Assembly (NCBI RefSeq): GCF_000374165.1
Contig: NZ_KB893717.1
Location: 1-64,000 of the forward strand
Direction: 5' to 3'
Length of the DNA: 64,000 bases
Origin: Parafrankia elaeagni
Lineage (GTDB): Bacteria > Actinomycetota > Actinomycetes > Frankiales > Frankiaceae
In this document: positions 1-10,506 of the stretch, piece by piece
How the letters are laid out: every line of letters starts with the position of its first letter
Numbering within the stretch: position 1 is the stretch's first letter
Made by a program: the position numbers and the translations under genes
The notes under the pieces: model-generated
The model's input: the letters and a program-made list of their open reading frames with translations, nothing else
The model's database searches: none
Told to the model about the DNA's origin: nothing

Positions 1-151
1 CGATCACGTCGCCGTGGGTGGCCCGGTTGACCTTGTCACGCATCGGGGCGAGCCGGTCGATCGTGCCCGCCAGATCGAGGCGGGCCAGGTAGTCACGCAC
101 GACGGGCAGCGCGCCGAGCGGCTTCTCGACGCTCGGCGGCCCGTAGTCCAT
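1..151 (-). CDS. Transposase N-terminus (IS1634/DUF4277-like), partial at left edge
   Basis: Only about 50 codons are present; the gene reads leftward and continues outside the window. The visible protein contains GALPVVRDYLARLDLAGTID followed by a stretch ending in THGDVI. This resembles the DUF4277 N-terminal domain of IS1634/IS4-type transposases, where a (L)GALPVV..YL..L.L..I.D segment precedes S/THGDVV. The start is taken as ATG at 151, with GTG at 154 as an alternative. No terminal inverted repeat could be picked out between the start and groEL. Whether the element is intact cannot be judged from this fragment. The family call rests on a motif match from memory. Confidence 0.55.
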   Translation of the reverse strand, partial: MDYGPPSVEKPLGALPVVRDYLARLDLAGTIDRLAPMRDKVNRATHGDVI

Positions 152-377
152 CACGACCGTCACAGCCAGGAACAGTCCCAGGCCTGTCACTACCGATCGC
201 GGTCACCCCGACGTGATCCGAACAAGAGACCAAGCAGCTGGCTCACCGCACGCACGTGCGGAAGACAGGACTAGCAGCGGTACCGGACCGAGCAGCGATC
301 GCGCGGCGTCAGTCCGCGGATGGGTGGCGTTCAGCCGGATCTCCCGTGCGCCACACCGTCCGATGCAGGGGCACGAG

Positions 378-404
378 CTTGCACTCTCCCATGCCGAGTG
401 CTAA
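378..404. promoter_or_regulatory. CIRCE operator 1 (HrcA site) upstream of groEL
   Basis: CTTGCACTC, nine spacer bases, then GAGTGCTAA. This matches the CIRCE consensus TTAGCACTC-N9-GAGTGCTAA with a perfect right arm and two mismatches in the left arm. CIRCE is bound by the heat-shock repressor HrcA. It lies about 160 bp before the groEL start. Confidence 0.9.
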
Positions 405-411
405 ACAAGAC

Positions 412-438
412 CTGGCACTCTCGACATGGGAGTGCCAA
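412..438. promoter_or_regulatory. CIRCE operator 2 (HrcA site) upstream of groEL
   Basis: CTGGCACTC, nine spacer bases, then GAGTGCCAA. The arms are complementary at eight of nine positions. It lies seven bases after operator 1, so the two sites are spaced for tandem HrcA binding on roughly adjacent helical faces. Confidence 0.85.
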
Positions 439-445
439 GGGCTGA

Positions 446-2188
<1,743 letters not shown>

Positions 2189-2214
2189 GTCCAGCTTCCC
2201 CGCTCTGTGCGAGC

Positions 2215-2250
2215 AAGGGGCGGTCCCGGCTTCGGCCGGGGCCGCCCCTT
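2215..2250 (+). terminator. Intrinsic terminator hairpin after groEL
   Basis: A 16-bp stem AAGGGGCGGTCCCGGC / GCCGGGGCCGCCCCTT with a TTCG tetraloop and one G-T wobble starts 26 bases after the groEL stop. No long U tract follows, as is usual in actinobacteria. The rest of the gap to the next gene (2251-2515) shows no recognisable feature. Confidence 0.85.
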
Positions 2251-2515
2251 CCGCGTTCCTGGTCGGTCACCCGACCGCCGGGTGGGAGGTGCCACGGCGG
2301 CGGGTGACCGTTCACGGGGCGCGCCGGGTTGCGGGACGGAGCCGTCGCGACCCACGTATCGACCACGGGACAGCCACGAAACCCCTGATCGACGCACGTG
2401 AAGTTACCAGGCAGTAATAATGCTGACAAGAGACTTCGTCTCGTCGGCGGACTCCCCGCCTCGCGCTGGCGGGTCAGCGCCTCTGCCTTAGACAGTGGAC
2501 GATGCAAGGAGCACG

Positions 2516-3109
2516 ATGAACAACGTGGTACAAGCTCCCGCTCCGCTCCGGGCCCACCGCCCGACCCTCACGCTGCCGTCCCCGCCGGTCACCGTCGATG
2601 ATCTGCACACGACGACGCACGGCAACGCGCGGGTCGAGATCCTCGACGGGCTGTGCGTCGCCCGCCCCTGGCCGACCCCGCTGCGCGCCCGGGTGACGGA
2701 CCGGCTGCGGGCCCTGCTCAGCGAGGCGGCGACGTCCGGCGCGCAGGTGTTCACCGGGCTGCAGGTGGAGCTGTCCCCGCGTTGCCTCGTCGTGCCGGAC
2801 GTCGCTGTGGTCGCGGTCGGCGACCCGCAGCGGCGGCGGATCGCCGAGACGCCGTTCGCCGTGCTCGAGGTCGCCGACACCAGCACCCGGCGCTACGACC
2901 GGACGCTCAAGCTCGACCTGTACCGCGAGTTCCGGATCCCGGTCTGCTGGCTGGTGGACCCGGACGCCGCGACCATCGAGGCGTTCGAGCTGGTCGGCTC
3001 CGGCTATGTGCCGGCCGGCGTGGTGCGCGGCGACGAGGAGCTGACCGTCACCCGCCCCTTCCCGGTGACCGTGACGCCGGCCGCCCTCATCGACCCGCCC
3101 GAGGACTGA
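2516..3109 (+). CDS. Uma2 family (DUF820) PD-(D/E)XK-type nuclease-fold protein
   Basis: A 197-residue protein. It shows the Uma2 pattern VVPDVAVV, then VLEVADTSTRRYDRTLKL, then a YREFRIPVCWLVDPD segment, which supplies the Asp, Glu and Lys of the restriction-endonuclease-like core. The family is very common in cyanobacteria, Frankia and Chloroflexi as scattered single genes of unknown role; nuclease activity is predicted from the fold. The start is ATG 2516 with AAGGAG at 2506-2511; an upstream GTG at 2495 is less likely. It is convergent with the helicase gene, with only ten bases between stops. Confidence 0.88.
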   Translation: MNNVVQAPAPLRAHRPTLTLPSPPVTVDDLHTTTHGNARVEILDGLCVARPWPTPLRARVTDRLRALLSEAATSGAQVFTGLQVELSPRCLVVPDVAVVAVGDPQRRRIAETPFAVLEVADTSTRRYDRTLKLDLYREFRIPVCWLVDPDAATIEAFELVGSGYVPAGVVRGDEELTVTRPFPVTVTPAALIDPPED

Positions 3110-3119
3110 CCGACCCGGG

Positions 3120-4757
3120 TCAGGCCAGGTCGTCGGCGTCGACGATGGTGTAGGCGTAGCCCTGCTCGGCGAGGAAACGCTGGCGGTGCGCCGCGTACTC
3201 CTGGTCGAGGGTGTCCCGCGAGACCACGGTGTAGAAGTGGGCGGAGCGGCCGTCCGCCTTGGGGCGGAGCACCCGGCCGAGACGCTGCGCCTCCTCCTGC
3301 CGCGAGCCGAAGGTGCCGCTGACCTGGATCGCCACCCCGGCCTCGGGCAGGTCGATCGACACGTTGGCCACCTTCGAGACCACCAGCGTCGTGATCTCCC
3401 CGGTGCGGAAGGCCTCGAACAGGCGCTCGCGCTCCTTGTTCCGCGTGGATCCCTGGATGACCGGCGCGTCGAGCAGCCGCCCGAGCTCGTCCAACTGGTC
3501 CAGGTAGGCGCCGATGACCAGGACCCGGTCGTCCGCGTGCCGCTCGACGAGCCTGCGCACCACGGTGCTCTTGCTGTGGGCGGTGGAGCAGACCCGGTAG
3601 CGCTCCTCGGGTTCGGCGACGGCGTAGGTCATCCGCTCGTCGTCGGTGAGGGTGACCCGCACCTCGGTGCACTCCGCGGGCGCGATCCAGCCCTGGGCCT
3701 CGATCTCCCGCCACGGCGCGTCGTAGCGCTTCGGCCCGATCAGGGAGAACACGTCGCCCTCCCGCCCGTCCTCGCGGATGAGGGTGGCGGTGAGGCCGAG
3801 CCGCCGGCGTGACTGGATGTCGGCCGTCATCCGGAACACCGGCGCGGGCAGCAGGTGCACCTCGTCGTAGACGATGAGGCCCCAGTCGCGGGCGCCGAAC
3901 AGCTCCAGGTGCAGGTACTCGCCCTTGCGGCGCGCCGTCATCACCTGGTAGGTCGCGATCGTGACCGGACGGATCTCCTTGCGTTCGCCGGAGTACTCGC
4001 CGATCTCGTCCTCGGTGAGGGACGTCCGGCGCAGCAGCTCGGTGCGCCACTGGCGGCCGGCGACGGTGTTGGTCACCAGGATCAGCGTGGTGGCGCCGGC
4101 CCGGGCCATCGCCGCGGCGCCGACGACGGTCTTGCCGGCTCCGCTGGGCAGCACCACGACGCCGGAGCCGCCCTCCCAGAAGCCGGCGACCGCGCCCTTC
4201 TGGTAGTCGCGCATGGCCCAGCCGTCCTGGCGCAGCTCGATCGGGTGTTTCTCCCCGTCGACATAGCCGGCAAGGTCCTCGGCGGGCCAGCCGACCTTGA
4301 GCAGGGCCTGCTTGAGCCGGCCCCGTTCGGACGGGTGGACGGCGATCGTGTCGTCGTCGAGCCGGGTGCCGAGCATCGGCGCGACCCGCTTCGACCGGGT
4401 GACCTCGGTGAGGACGGCGCGGTCGAAGGCACGCAGCACGAGGCCGTGCACCGGGTCCTGCTCCAGCCGCAGCCGGCCGTAGCGGTCCATGGTGTCGGCG
4501 ACGTCGACCAGCAGCGCGTTGGGCACGGCGTAGCGCGAGTAGCGGACGAGGGCGTCGACGACCTGCTCCGCGTCGTGGCCGGCGGCGCGCGCGTTCCACA
4601 GCGCGAGCGGTGTCACCCGGTAGGTGTGCACGTGCTCGGGTGACCGCTCCAGCTCGGCGAAGGGTGCGATCGCCGCGCGGGCCTGGCTGGCGAGCGGGTG
4701 ATCGACCTCCAGCAGCAGGGTCTTGTCCGACTGGACGATCAGGGGGCCGTCCGGCAA
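3120..4757 (-). CDS. XPB/ERCC3-type DNA repair helicase (SF2)
   Basis: A 545-residue superfamily 2 helicase of the bacterial XPB type, predicted 3'-5' translocase. Walker A PSGAGKTVVG lies near residue 203, the DEVH box (YDEVHLLPA) near 297, LTATLIRED after it, and motif VI QRLGRVLRPK near 490. The N-terminal 150 residues form the XPB damage-recognition-like domain. The start is TTG 4757 with GGAAGG upstream; it gives MPDGPLIVQSDKT, matching the start of mycobacterial XPB (MTDGPLIVQ). It lies 85 bp downstream of, and on the same strand as, the helicase-associated gene. These two are neighbours in most actinobacteria. Confidence 0.93.
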   Translation of the reverse strand: MPDGPLIVQSDKTLLLEVDHPLASQARAAIAPFAELERSPEHVHTYRVTPLALWNARAAGHDAEQVVDALVRYSRYAVPNALLVDVADTMDRYGRLRLEQDPVHGLVLRAFDRAVLTEVTRSKRVAPMLGTRLDDDTIAVHPSERGRLKQALLKVGWPAEDLAGYVDGEKHPIELRQDGWAMRDYQKGAVAGFWEGGSGVVVLPSGAGKTVVGAAAMARAGATTLILVTNTVAGRQWRTELLRRTSLTEDEIGEYSGERKEIRPVTIATYQVMTARRKGEYLHLELFGARDWGLIVYDEVHLLPAPVFRMTADIQSRRRLGLTATLIREDGREGDVFSLIGPKRYDAPWREIEAQGWIAPAECTEVRVTLTDDERMTYAVAEPEERYRVCSTAHSKSTVVRRLVERHADDRVLVIGAYLDQLDELGRLLDAPVIQGSTRNKERERLFEAFRTGEITTLVVSKVANVSIDLPEAGVAIQVSGTFGSRQEEAQRLGRVLRPKADGRSAHFYTVVSRDTLDQEYAAHRQRFLAEQGYAYTIVDADDLA

Positions 4758-4842
4758 GCCGCCACCGCCTTCCGCAGTTCTGGTTCCCTTGCGCGACGCA
4801 TCCGACGGTACAGCCGGCAGCGGCCGGTGCTCGACCCGCCGC

Positions 4843-7359
4843 TCAGGCGGGCTCGTCCGCGGTGGGGGGCACGATCCAGTCGCTGGCCTCGGGCACCGGC
4901 GGCGACTCGAACGATCCCTGGATCTCCGCGACCCGGGTGATCCGGTGCAGGGCGAAGCGGCGGGGGGCCGCGCTGCGCTCGTCCCAGGCGGTGAGCCAGC
5001 CGCCGTCCAGCTGGCTCGGCCGCACCACCCGGTCGCTGGGCGTCCCCTGCTGGTCGACGTAGCCGAGCAGGACGCGCCGGCCGTCGCGCACCGCGCCCTG
5101 CAGGGTGACCAGGATGAGTGGGGCGGAACGGACGGAGGTGAGGTCCTCGCCCGCGGACTCCCGCGCCGCGCGTGCGGCGCGGGCGATGTCGTCACCCCGC
5201 CGGACCAGTCGGACGACGTCCAGCAGCTGCTCGGGGTTCCCGCGGCCGCCCGCGCCGCTGCTGGGACCGGCGCCGCCGGTGGGGATGCGCGGTCGGGCGG
5301 GGGTCCGGTGCACCTCGGGGCGGGGCAGCACGATCCGCCCGTCCGGAGCCTCGGCGACGGGGGCGAAACCGGCGGCGCGCAGCCCCTCCAGCAGCTCCGC
5401 GACGGGCAACGAGGAGATCGCGATCGTCGGGGCCACCCGGCGCATCGCCAGCGCCTGGGTGTGCCGGGAGGCGACGACCTCGGTGAGCAGCGCCAGATCG
5501 TCGCAGCGCAGGTAGGACGCGGCCGGCCCGGACCGCAGCCGGCCGTGCCGCCGGGCCGTGTCGTCGATCAGGTACGTCAGGGTCTGCGGGACGCCACCGC
5601 GCGCCAGCGAGCGGAGAAGATCGTGCAGGTCCTCGGCCGCACTGCCCGCGTCCAGGGCGCGCCGCAGCGAGGCCTCGGTGAACCGGTAGACGGTGGCCGC
5701 GCCGGCCGATTCGATGTCGGCCATCCGGGCCAGCTCACCGGCCACCCGCGGCACCAGCGGGCCGGGGGCGACCGCGGTCAGGTCCGCCTGGATCAGCAGC
5801 TCCTCGACGGGTTCGGGCAGCAGCGGTTCCATCGCGTCCGCGAGCCGGCGGATCAGGCTCTCGCCACCGCCACCGCCGCCGCCACCGCCGGCCGCGCCCC
5901 GGTCGGCGGCCAGGCGCCCGGGCGTGCTCGGCACGCCGCGACCGGTGAAGCCGAGCAGCTCCGCCTCGGCCATCGTCCCGTCGATCATGCTGTCGAGCAG
6001 CGCGCCGGTGCGGCGGGGCGTGTGCCAGGTGAGCCGCGCGCGGACGGAGTCGGCGGTCGGTGCGACCCCGTCCGGCGCGGCGGCGATCGCGCGCAGCACC
6101 TCGGCTCGCAGTTCCGGGACACCGGGGCGCCGGGTGTCGAAGGACATCGCGGCGAGCTGACGCCCCCGCTCGTCCCGCCCCCCGACCAGCCAGGACGCCG
6201 ACGGTGAGCGCAGCCAGCCCGCCGCGAGGACGGCCCACCGCTCGGCCACCGACTCGGTGCACCAGCGGTCGTAGGCGTTGGTGGGCACGAACTGCACCTC
6301 GGTGCCCGGGGTGGCGTCCACCAGCCCGGCGGCGGCGGCCGTCTCGATGACCAGCGCCGCCGCCGGCTCCGGCAGATCCATCAGACGGGCACCGGCGCGC
6401 AGGTCACGCACACTGAGCCCACCCGTGCGCAGCGGCGTGACCGGCACGGACCCCCAGGCTGTCAGCAGCGTGGTCACCGCCCGCACCAGCGCCTCGGCGG
6501 CCAGCGCGGCGGCCGGGTCGGCAGCACCCGCGCCCACCTCGCGGCCGGTGACCTCGGGCGGCTCGGGATGCAGCTCGCCGGCCGGGCGGTCACCGCGCAG
6601 CAGCAGGCCCACCTCCCGCGGCAGTTCCACGGTGGCGGCGTCGATCCCGACCAGCAGCCCGCGGGCGAGCAGCTCCTCGACCGGGCTGCGCGCCGCTGCC
6701 ACGTCGAGGAGCCGCTCGGCGTCGTTCGTCGCGCCGAGTGCCGGACCACCCGCGAGACGTCCGGCGACCTCCCGGGCCCGCGGCGAGCACCCGTCGAGCA
6801 GGGCAGCAGCCCGAGCGGGCTCGGCGAGCACGGCGGACACCATCTCGATGAGGCCCTCGCGCCGGCCCTGCTCGGCGGCGACCGACGTGTCGGCGAAGAC
6901 GGCCGCGGGCAGACCCACGGCGGCGGCGACCCGCGCGAGCTGGGAAAGCTGATACACCCCCAGGCACTTCCGTGCCGGTCGGCCGAGGCCGAGCGGGCGG
7001 TCCCCCAGCAGGTCGACGGCGACACCGACCAGCCGGATCGCCTCGTCGGGCCCCCAGATCACGGCGCGCTCGCGCAGGGAGTCGACCGCTGTGCGCACCT
7101 CGAGACCGCCGCAGAACACCCCCAGCTCACGGTAGGACGCGGGGCTGGGCAGCACGGTGAGCGCCTGGACGATCTCGAGGGTGAACGCGTCCAGCCGTTC
7201 CAGCGCTCGGGCGACACTCCCCCGGATCTCCAGCCGGGCCGCGAGGATGTCGAAATCGGGCGGCGGTGGGGTGGCGAGGTCCGGCCGGAGGCTGAACAAC
7301 CGGGCCAGAGCGTCGTCCGGCAGCGCGCGCAGCCAGGCTGCCAGCGAGGACGAGGACAT
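4843..7359 (-). CDS. Helicase-associated protein with XPB/Ssl2-like and WYL-like C-terminal domains (Rv0862c type)
   Basis: An 838-residue actinobacterial protein that accompanies XPB helicase; its function is not established. The N-terminus ([20 protein letters not shown]) and the later segment [19 protein letters not shown] resemble the Rv0862c family, annotated as a helicase C-terminal or helicase-associated domain. The last 80 residues ([10 protein letters not shown] through [10 protein letters not shown]) look like a WYL-type ligand or nucleic-acid binding module. A run of nine glycines near residue 490 comes from a GCC-rich stretch at about 5863-5890 and probably marks a linker. The start is ATG 7359; the frame stays open upstream but no better start is evident. 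Likely co-transcribed with the helicase. Confidence 0.82.
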   Translation of the reverse strand: MSSSSLAAWLRALPDDALARLFSLRPDLATPPPPDFDILAARLEIRGSVARALERLDAFTLEIVQALTVLPSPASYRELGVFCGGLEVRTAVDSLRERAVIWGPDEAIRLVGVAVDLLGDRPLGLGRPARKCLGVYQLSQLARVAAAVGLPAAVFADTSVAAEQGRREGLIEMVSAVLAEPARAAALLDGCSPRAREVAGRLAGGPALGATNDAERLLDVAAARSPVEELLARGLLVGIDAATVELPREVGLLLRGDRPAGELHPEPPEVTGREVGAGAADPAAALAAEALVRAVTTLLTAWGSVPVTPLRTGGLSVRDLRAGARLMDLPEPAAALVIETAAAAGLVDATPGTEVQFVPTNAYDRWCTESVAERWAVLAAGWLRSPSASWLVGGRDERGRQLAAMSFDTRRPGVPELRAEVLRAIAAAPDGVAPTADSVRARLTWHTPRRTGALLDSMIDGTMAEAELLGFTGRGVPSTPGRLAADRGAAGGGGGGGGGESLIRRLADAMEPLLPEPVEELLIQADLTAVAPGPLVPRVAGELARMADIESAGAATVYRFTEASLRRALDAGSAAEDLHDLLRSLARGGVPQTLTYLIDDTARRHGRLRSGPAASYLRCDDLALLTEVVASRHTQALAMRRVAPTIAISSLPVAELLEGLRAAGFAPVAEAPDGRIVLPRPEVHRTPARPRIPTGGAGPSSGAGGRGNPEQLLDVVRLVRRGDDIARAARAARESAGEDLTSVRSAPLILVTLQGAVRDGRRVLLGYVDQQGTPSDRVVRPSQLDGGWLTAWDERSAAPRRFALHRITRVAEIQGSFESPPVPEASDWIVPPTADEPA

Positions 7360-7439
7360 CCTGATGACGGTAGCCGCCCCGCCGGGCCCGGTCAGGCGGG
7401 ACGTGGCCGGGCAGGCCCGGTCAGGTCCGTCCAGATCGG

Positions 7440-8177
7440 TCAGCGCAGATCCTGGACGGTGTCGACCACGACCGAGAGGTGGTTGTCGCGGGCCCAGCCC
7501 GCCAGCCGGGACAGGATGTCCTGATCGCCGGGCAGGGCCAGCGCACGGCCCACCGAGACCCCCACCACGAGCATCGTGCAGACCAGGAGCGCCTTGCAGA
7601 CGGTCGACAGCGGCCGGCGCCGATGGTGGCGTGGCCGGGACGCGGAGCCGGGTTGGGGGGCGGGGTGGGATCGGGCGATCTCGCCCCACTCCTCGCCGAA
7701 ACGGCGCGGAGGCTGCCGCGGGGCCGCGGGCGGGCGGGCGGGGACGGGCTCCTGGTGGCCGGTGGTGCTCACGCTCTCCAGCCCCGATGCCCGCGCGGTG
7801 GGAGGGGGCGTCGGCACGCGGCCGGGGCCGGGGGTGGGGGTGGGGGTGGGGCGGCGAGCACCAGGAGCTGGCTCGGTCGCCATGTCCGCCGGGTCGAAAC
7901 CCGCGCGGCGGGCCGGGCCACGAGCCGGGCCGGGCCGGGGCCCCGGCGGCGGCTGACGCGTCGTCCAGGTCGGCCGTGACTGCGGCTGACGCGCCGGCTG
8001 ACCACGCAGGTCGGCGAAGGACACCAGGCGCGCTCCGGCCTGGCGGGGCCGCCCGACGACCACCGGGCGGCCGGGCGCCGGGCGGGCAGGCGCCGGGCGG
8101 GCAGGCGCCGGGCGGGCAGGCGAACCGGACCGGCCGTCGTCAGGGCCGGAGAACGTGTCCTGGCCGTGAGTGACCAC
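7440..8177 (-). CDS. Hypothetical Pro/Arg-rich single-pass membrane protein
   Basis: I do not recognise a family. About 190 residues of low-complexity Pro/Arg/Ala sequence (with PARPA repeats) precede one membrane segment, [20 protein letters not shown], near residues 192-212. A short tail ending [12 protein letters not shown] follows. The arrangement predicts a cytoplasmic disordered region and about 30 residues outside. The tail resembles the segment after the membrane helix in some actinobacterial exported enzymes, so this could be a truncated relative that has lost its catalytic domain. The start is GTG 8177 with AAAGGGACGG just upstream; ATG 8234 is possible. It follows the folate operon on the same strand. 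Confidence 0.6.
   Translation of the reverse strand: MVTHGQDTFSGPDDGRSGSPARPAPARPAPARPAPGRPVVVGRPRQAGARLVSFADLRGQPARQPQSRPTWTTRQPPPGPRPGPARGPARRAGFDPADMATEPAPGARRPTPTPTPGPGRVPTPPPTARASGLESVSTTGHQEPVPARPPAAPRQPPRRFGEEWGEIARSHPAPQPGSASRPRHHRRRPLSTVCKALLVCTMLVVGVSVGRALALPGDQDILSRLAGWARDNHLSVVVDTVQDLR
8086..8122. repeat. 15-bp in-frame tandem repeat (about 2.5 copies)
   Basis: Unit GCAGGCGCCGGGCGG. It encodes the PARPA repeats in the N-terminal region of the Pro/Arg-rich membrane protein and keeps the reading frame. Confidence 0.85.
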
Positions 8178-8253
8178 ACCCGTCCCTTTCGTGCCGGACA
8201 ACCGGATCCCAGGGTAGCGTGGCCGGTTCGACAACAGGCGTTGTGGTGGACCG

Positions 8254-8691
8254 TCAGCGGTTACGGATCCGGCACACCCGTTCCAGGGCCAACCCGCCGG
8301 CGATCAGCACGGCCGTGGCCCCGAGGCCGAGGCCGGCGGCCAGGGCGTCGCCGCCGGCGGTCCCGAACTCGTCGGTGCGGGGGGCCGTGTAGGCGAGCAG
8401 GGCGGTCCAGCCGCCGGCCAGCGCCGCGCCGACCACGGACGTCGCCTTCGCGAGCGCGGCCAGTCGGGCGACGGTCAGCGGCAGGATCGGGCGGGTCCCG
8501 GGCCGGCCGGCGAGGCGTCGCCTCGTCAGCGATGCCACCTGCAGCTCGATCAGCCCCACCAGCAGGACGGACAGGGACGTCGTCGGGGGCACCTGCGGCA
8601 GCGACTGGTACCTCCACCACAGCAACAGGTAGACCAGCGCGCCGACCACGACGGCGACCGAGAGAAGGTCACGCACGTGGGTGGGTCTCAC
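8254..8691 (-). CDS. DUF3180 membrane protein of the folate operon
   Basis: A 145-residue protein with four predicted membrane segments (starting LLSVAVVVGALVYLLLWW near the N-terminus, then LSVLLVGLIELQVA, a third near residue 85, and the last ATAVLIAGGLALE). It matches the actinobacterial DUF3180 family, which sits directly after folK in many genomes. Its role is unknown. The start is GTG 8691, which overlaps the folK stop in a GTGA, so translation is probably coupled. It is the last clear member of the folate operon. Confidence 0.82.
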   Translation of the reverse strand: MRPTHVRDLLSVAVVVGALVYLLLWWRYQSLPQVPPTTSLSVLLVGLIELQVASLTRRRLAGRPGTRPILPLTVARLAALAKATSVVGAALAGGWTALLAYTAPRTDEFGTAGGDALAAGLGLGATAVLIAGGLALERVCRIRNR

Positions 8692-9224
8692 CGCCGCGGT
8701 CCCGGCGTGTTCCCGGCCGGCAGGTCGAGGGAGGTCCGCCGCGGGGCGGCGGTGCCCGGCACCGCGAGCAGCCGCGCCACCAGGTCCGCCACCGGGCCGT
8801 GCCCGACCAGCGAGGCCTGCGGCTCGACGTCCAGCCAGGGCACGCAGACGAACAGCCGCTCGTGGGCGCGCGGGTGCGGCAGCAGGATGTCGGGGTCGTC
8901 GCTGCGGGTGTCGCCGCAGGCGATGATGTCCACGTCGAGGGTCCGTGGGCCCCACCGGACGGTGCGCACCCGCGCGGCCGCCTCCTCCGCGGCCCGCGCC
9001 GCCGCCAGCAGCGACGCCGGTTCGGCGGCACCGACCAGAACGACGGCGTTGAGGTAGTCGTCCTGGTCGGGCCCGCCGACCGGGTCGGTCTCGTAGACGG
9101 GTGAGGTGGCGTGCACGCCGAGCGTGGCGTCGAGCTGGGCTACCGCGCCGCGCAGGAACGCGAGCCGGTCCCCGATGTTGGAGCCGATCGCCACCACGGC
9201 GTGGCCGCCGCCCGCCGGGCTCAT
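8688..9224 (-). CDS. folK: 2-amino-4-hydroxy-6-hydroxymethyldihydropteridine pyrophosphokinase
   Basis: Transfers pyrophosphate from ATP to 6-hydroxymethyl-7,8-dihydropterin, giving the substrate for FolP. At 178 residues it is a typical HPPK. Seen: VAIGSNIGDR near the N-terminus, SPVYETDPVGGPDQDDYLNA, and the HPPK signature RWGPRTLDVDIIACGD, followed by LLPHPRAHERLFVCVPW. The start is ATG 9224, overlapping the folB stop (ATGA); its own stop overlaps the DUF3180 start. Confidence 0.95.
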   Translation of the reverse strand: MSPAGGGHAVVAIGSNIGDRLAFLRGAVAQLDATLGVHATSPVYETDPVGGPDQDDYLNAVVLVGAAEPASLLAAARAAEEAAARVRTVRWGPRTLDVDIIACGDTRSDDPDILLPHPRAHERLFVCVPWLDVEPQASLVGHGPVADLVARLLAVPGTAAPRRTSLDLPAGNTPGPRR

Positions 9225-9616
9225 CCGGCGAGGTCGTGGCGGGAGCGCGCGACGGTCACCGCGATGTCGGCGAAGGGAAGCGGCACGGGTGCTGCCGGCT
9301 TGTGCACGGTCACCTCGGCCGTGTCGACCCGGGGGTCCGCCAGGCAGACCCGGACCAGCCGGTGCGCGAGGGTCTCGATCAGGTCGACGGGCTCGCCGGC
9401 CACGACATCCGCCAGGGCCTGGGCGAGCTCGCCGTAGTGCACGGTCAGCGTGAGGTCGTCGGTCGCCGCGGCGGGGCCCGTGTCCAGCCAGAGGGTGGCG
9501 TCGACGACGAAGAACTGACCGAGCTCGCGTTCCGCGGGCAGCACGCCGTGCCGCCCGTGCACCCGCAGCCCGGTCAGCGTGACCCGGTCGCGCCCGGCCC
9601 CGGTCACCGCCGTCAC
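9221..9616 (-). CDS. folB: Dihydroneopterin aldolase
   Basis: Cleaves 7,8-dihydroneopterin to 6-hydroxymethyl-7,8-dihydropterin and glycolaldehyde. The protein has 131 residues. Family motifs seen: GRHGVLPAERELGQFFVVDA near residue 18, VHYGELAQAL in the middle, IETLAHRLVR, and VTVHKPAAPVP, which carries the conserved Lys. GTG 9616 is chosen because it overlaps the folP stop as GTGA, the coupling pattern used throughout this operon; GTG 9607 would shorten it by three residues. Confidence 0.94.
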   Translation of the reverse strand: MTAVTGAGRDRVTLTGLRVHGRHGVLPAERELGQFFVVDATLWLDTGPAAATDDLTLTVHYGELAQALADVVAGEPVDLIETLAHRLVRVCLADPRVDTAEVTVHKPAAPVPLPFADIAVTVARSRHDLAG

Positions 9617-10506
9617 CGGGCCGGCCCGACCCGACAGGCCACCGGACGGGCGGGGCGGGCGGGGCCGGCCGCGTGCCACGCCCGGTGCACCCGGACGGCG
9701 TCCACCGCTGGGCGTACCGCGTGCACCCGCACCGCCCACACTCCGGCCGAGGCCAGCAGCACGGTCGTGGCCTGGGTGGCGGCATCCCGGTCGTCCGGCG
9801 GCCGGGGCGGTTCACCGGGGCCGCTCAGCACCGAGCCGAGGAACGACTTGCGGGAGGTGCCGACGAGCAACGGACGGCCGAGGGCGGCGAGTGCGTCCAG
9901 GTTCGCGAGCAGGGCCCAGTTGTGCGCCGCGGTCTTGGCGAACCCGATACCCGGGTCGATGATCACCTTGTCCTCCGGCACGCCGGCGGCCAGGACCACC
10001 TCGAGCCGGGCGGACAGCTCGCTCACCACCTCGGTGACCACATCGTCATAGACCGCCAGGGCGCCCATGTCCGCGCTGGAGCCGCGCGAGTGCATCAGGA
10101 CGTAGTGGACGCCCCGCTCGGCGACGATGCGCAGCAGGTCGGCGTTCGTCCCGCAGGAGACGTCGTTGACCAGCAGAGCACCGGAGTCGACCGCGGCCGC
10201 GGCGACCGACGCGCGGCTCGTGTCGATGCTGATCGGCACGCCCGAGGAGGCCAGCTTGGCGACGACGGGCAGCACCCGGCGCAGTTCCTCGCTGGCGAAC
10301 ACCCTGGGCGCTCCGGGGCGCGTCGACTCACCGCCGACGTCCACGATGTCGGCCCCCTGGTCGATCATCAGCTGACCGGCCCGGACGGCGTCGGCCGGGT
10401 CGGGGTAGGCGCCGCCGTCCGAGAAGGAGTCGGGGGTTACGTTGACGACACCCATGATCCTGGTCGGGGCGTCGGTCGCGAACAGATCCGCGGGGGATGC
10501 GCTCAT
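9613..10506 (-). CDS. folP: Dihydropteroate synthase
   Basis: Condenses hydroxymethyldihydropterin pyrophosphate with p-aminobenzoate; the target of sulfonamides. It has 297 residues and a TIM barrel. Motifs seen: MGVVNVTPDSFSDGG, VDVGGESTRPGA, ISIDTSRASVA, VNDVSCG, VIIDPGIGFAKT and LLVGTSRKSFLG. Together these are diagnostic for functional FolP and not just a paralogue. The start is ATG 10506, overlapping the upstream GNAT stop (ATGA). The C-terminus is extended by an Ala/Pro/Arg-rich tail of about 20 residues. Confidence 0.96.
   Translation of the reverse strand: MSASPADLFATDAPTRIMGVVNVTPDSFSDGGAYPDPADAVRAGQLMIDQGADIVDVGGESTRPGAPRVFASEELRRVLPVVAKLASSGVPISIDTSRASVAAAAVDSGALLVNDVSCGTNADLLRIVAERGVHYVLMHSRGSSADMGALAVYDDVVTEVVSELSARLEVVLAAGVPEDKVIIDPGIGFAKTAAHNWALLANLDALAALGRPLLVGTSRKSFLGSVLSGPGEPPRPPDDRDAATQATTVLLASAGVWAVRVHAVRPAVDAVRVHRAWHAAGPARPARPVACRVGPAR

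Noticed and set aside
7360-7689. N-terminal extension of the helicase-associated protein
   Set aside because: It is Pro/Arg/Gly-rich, has no matching family start, and overlaps the stop of the next gene upstream.
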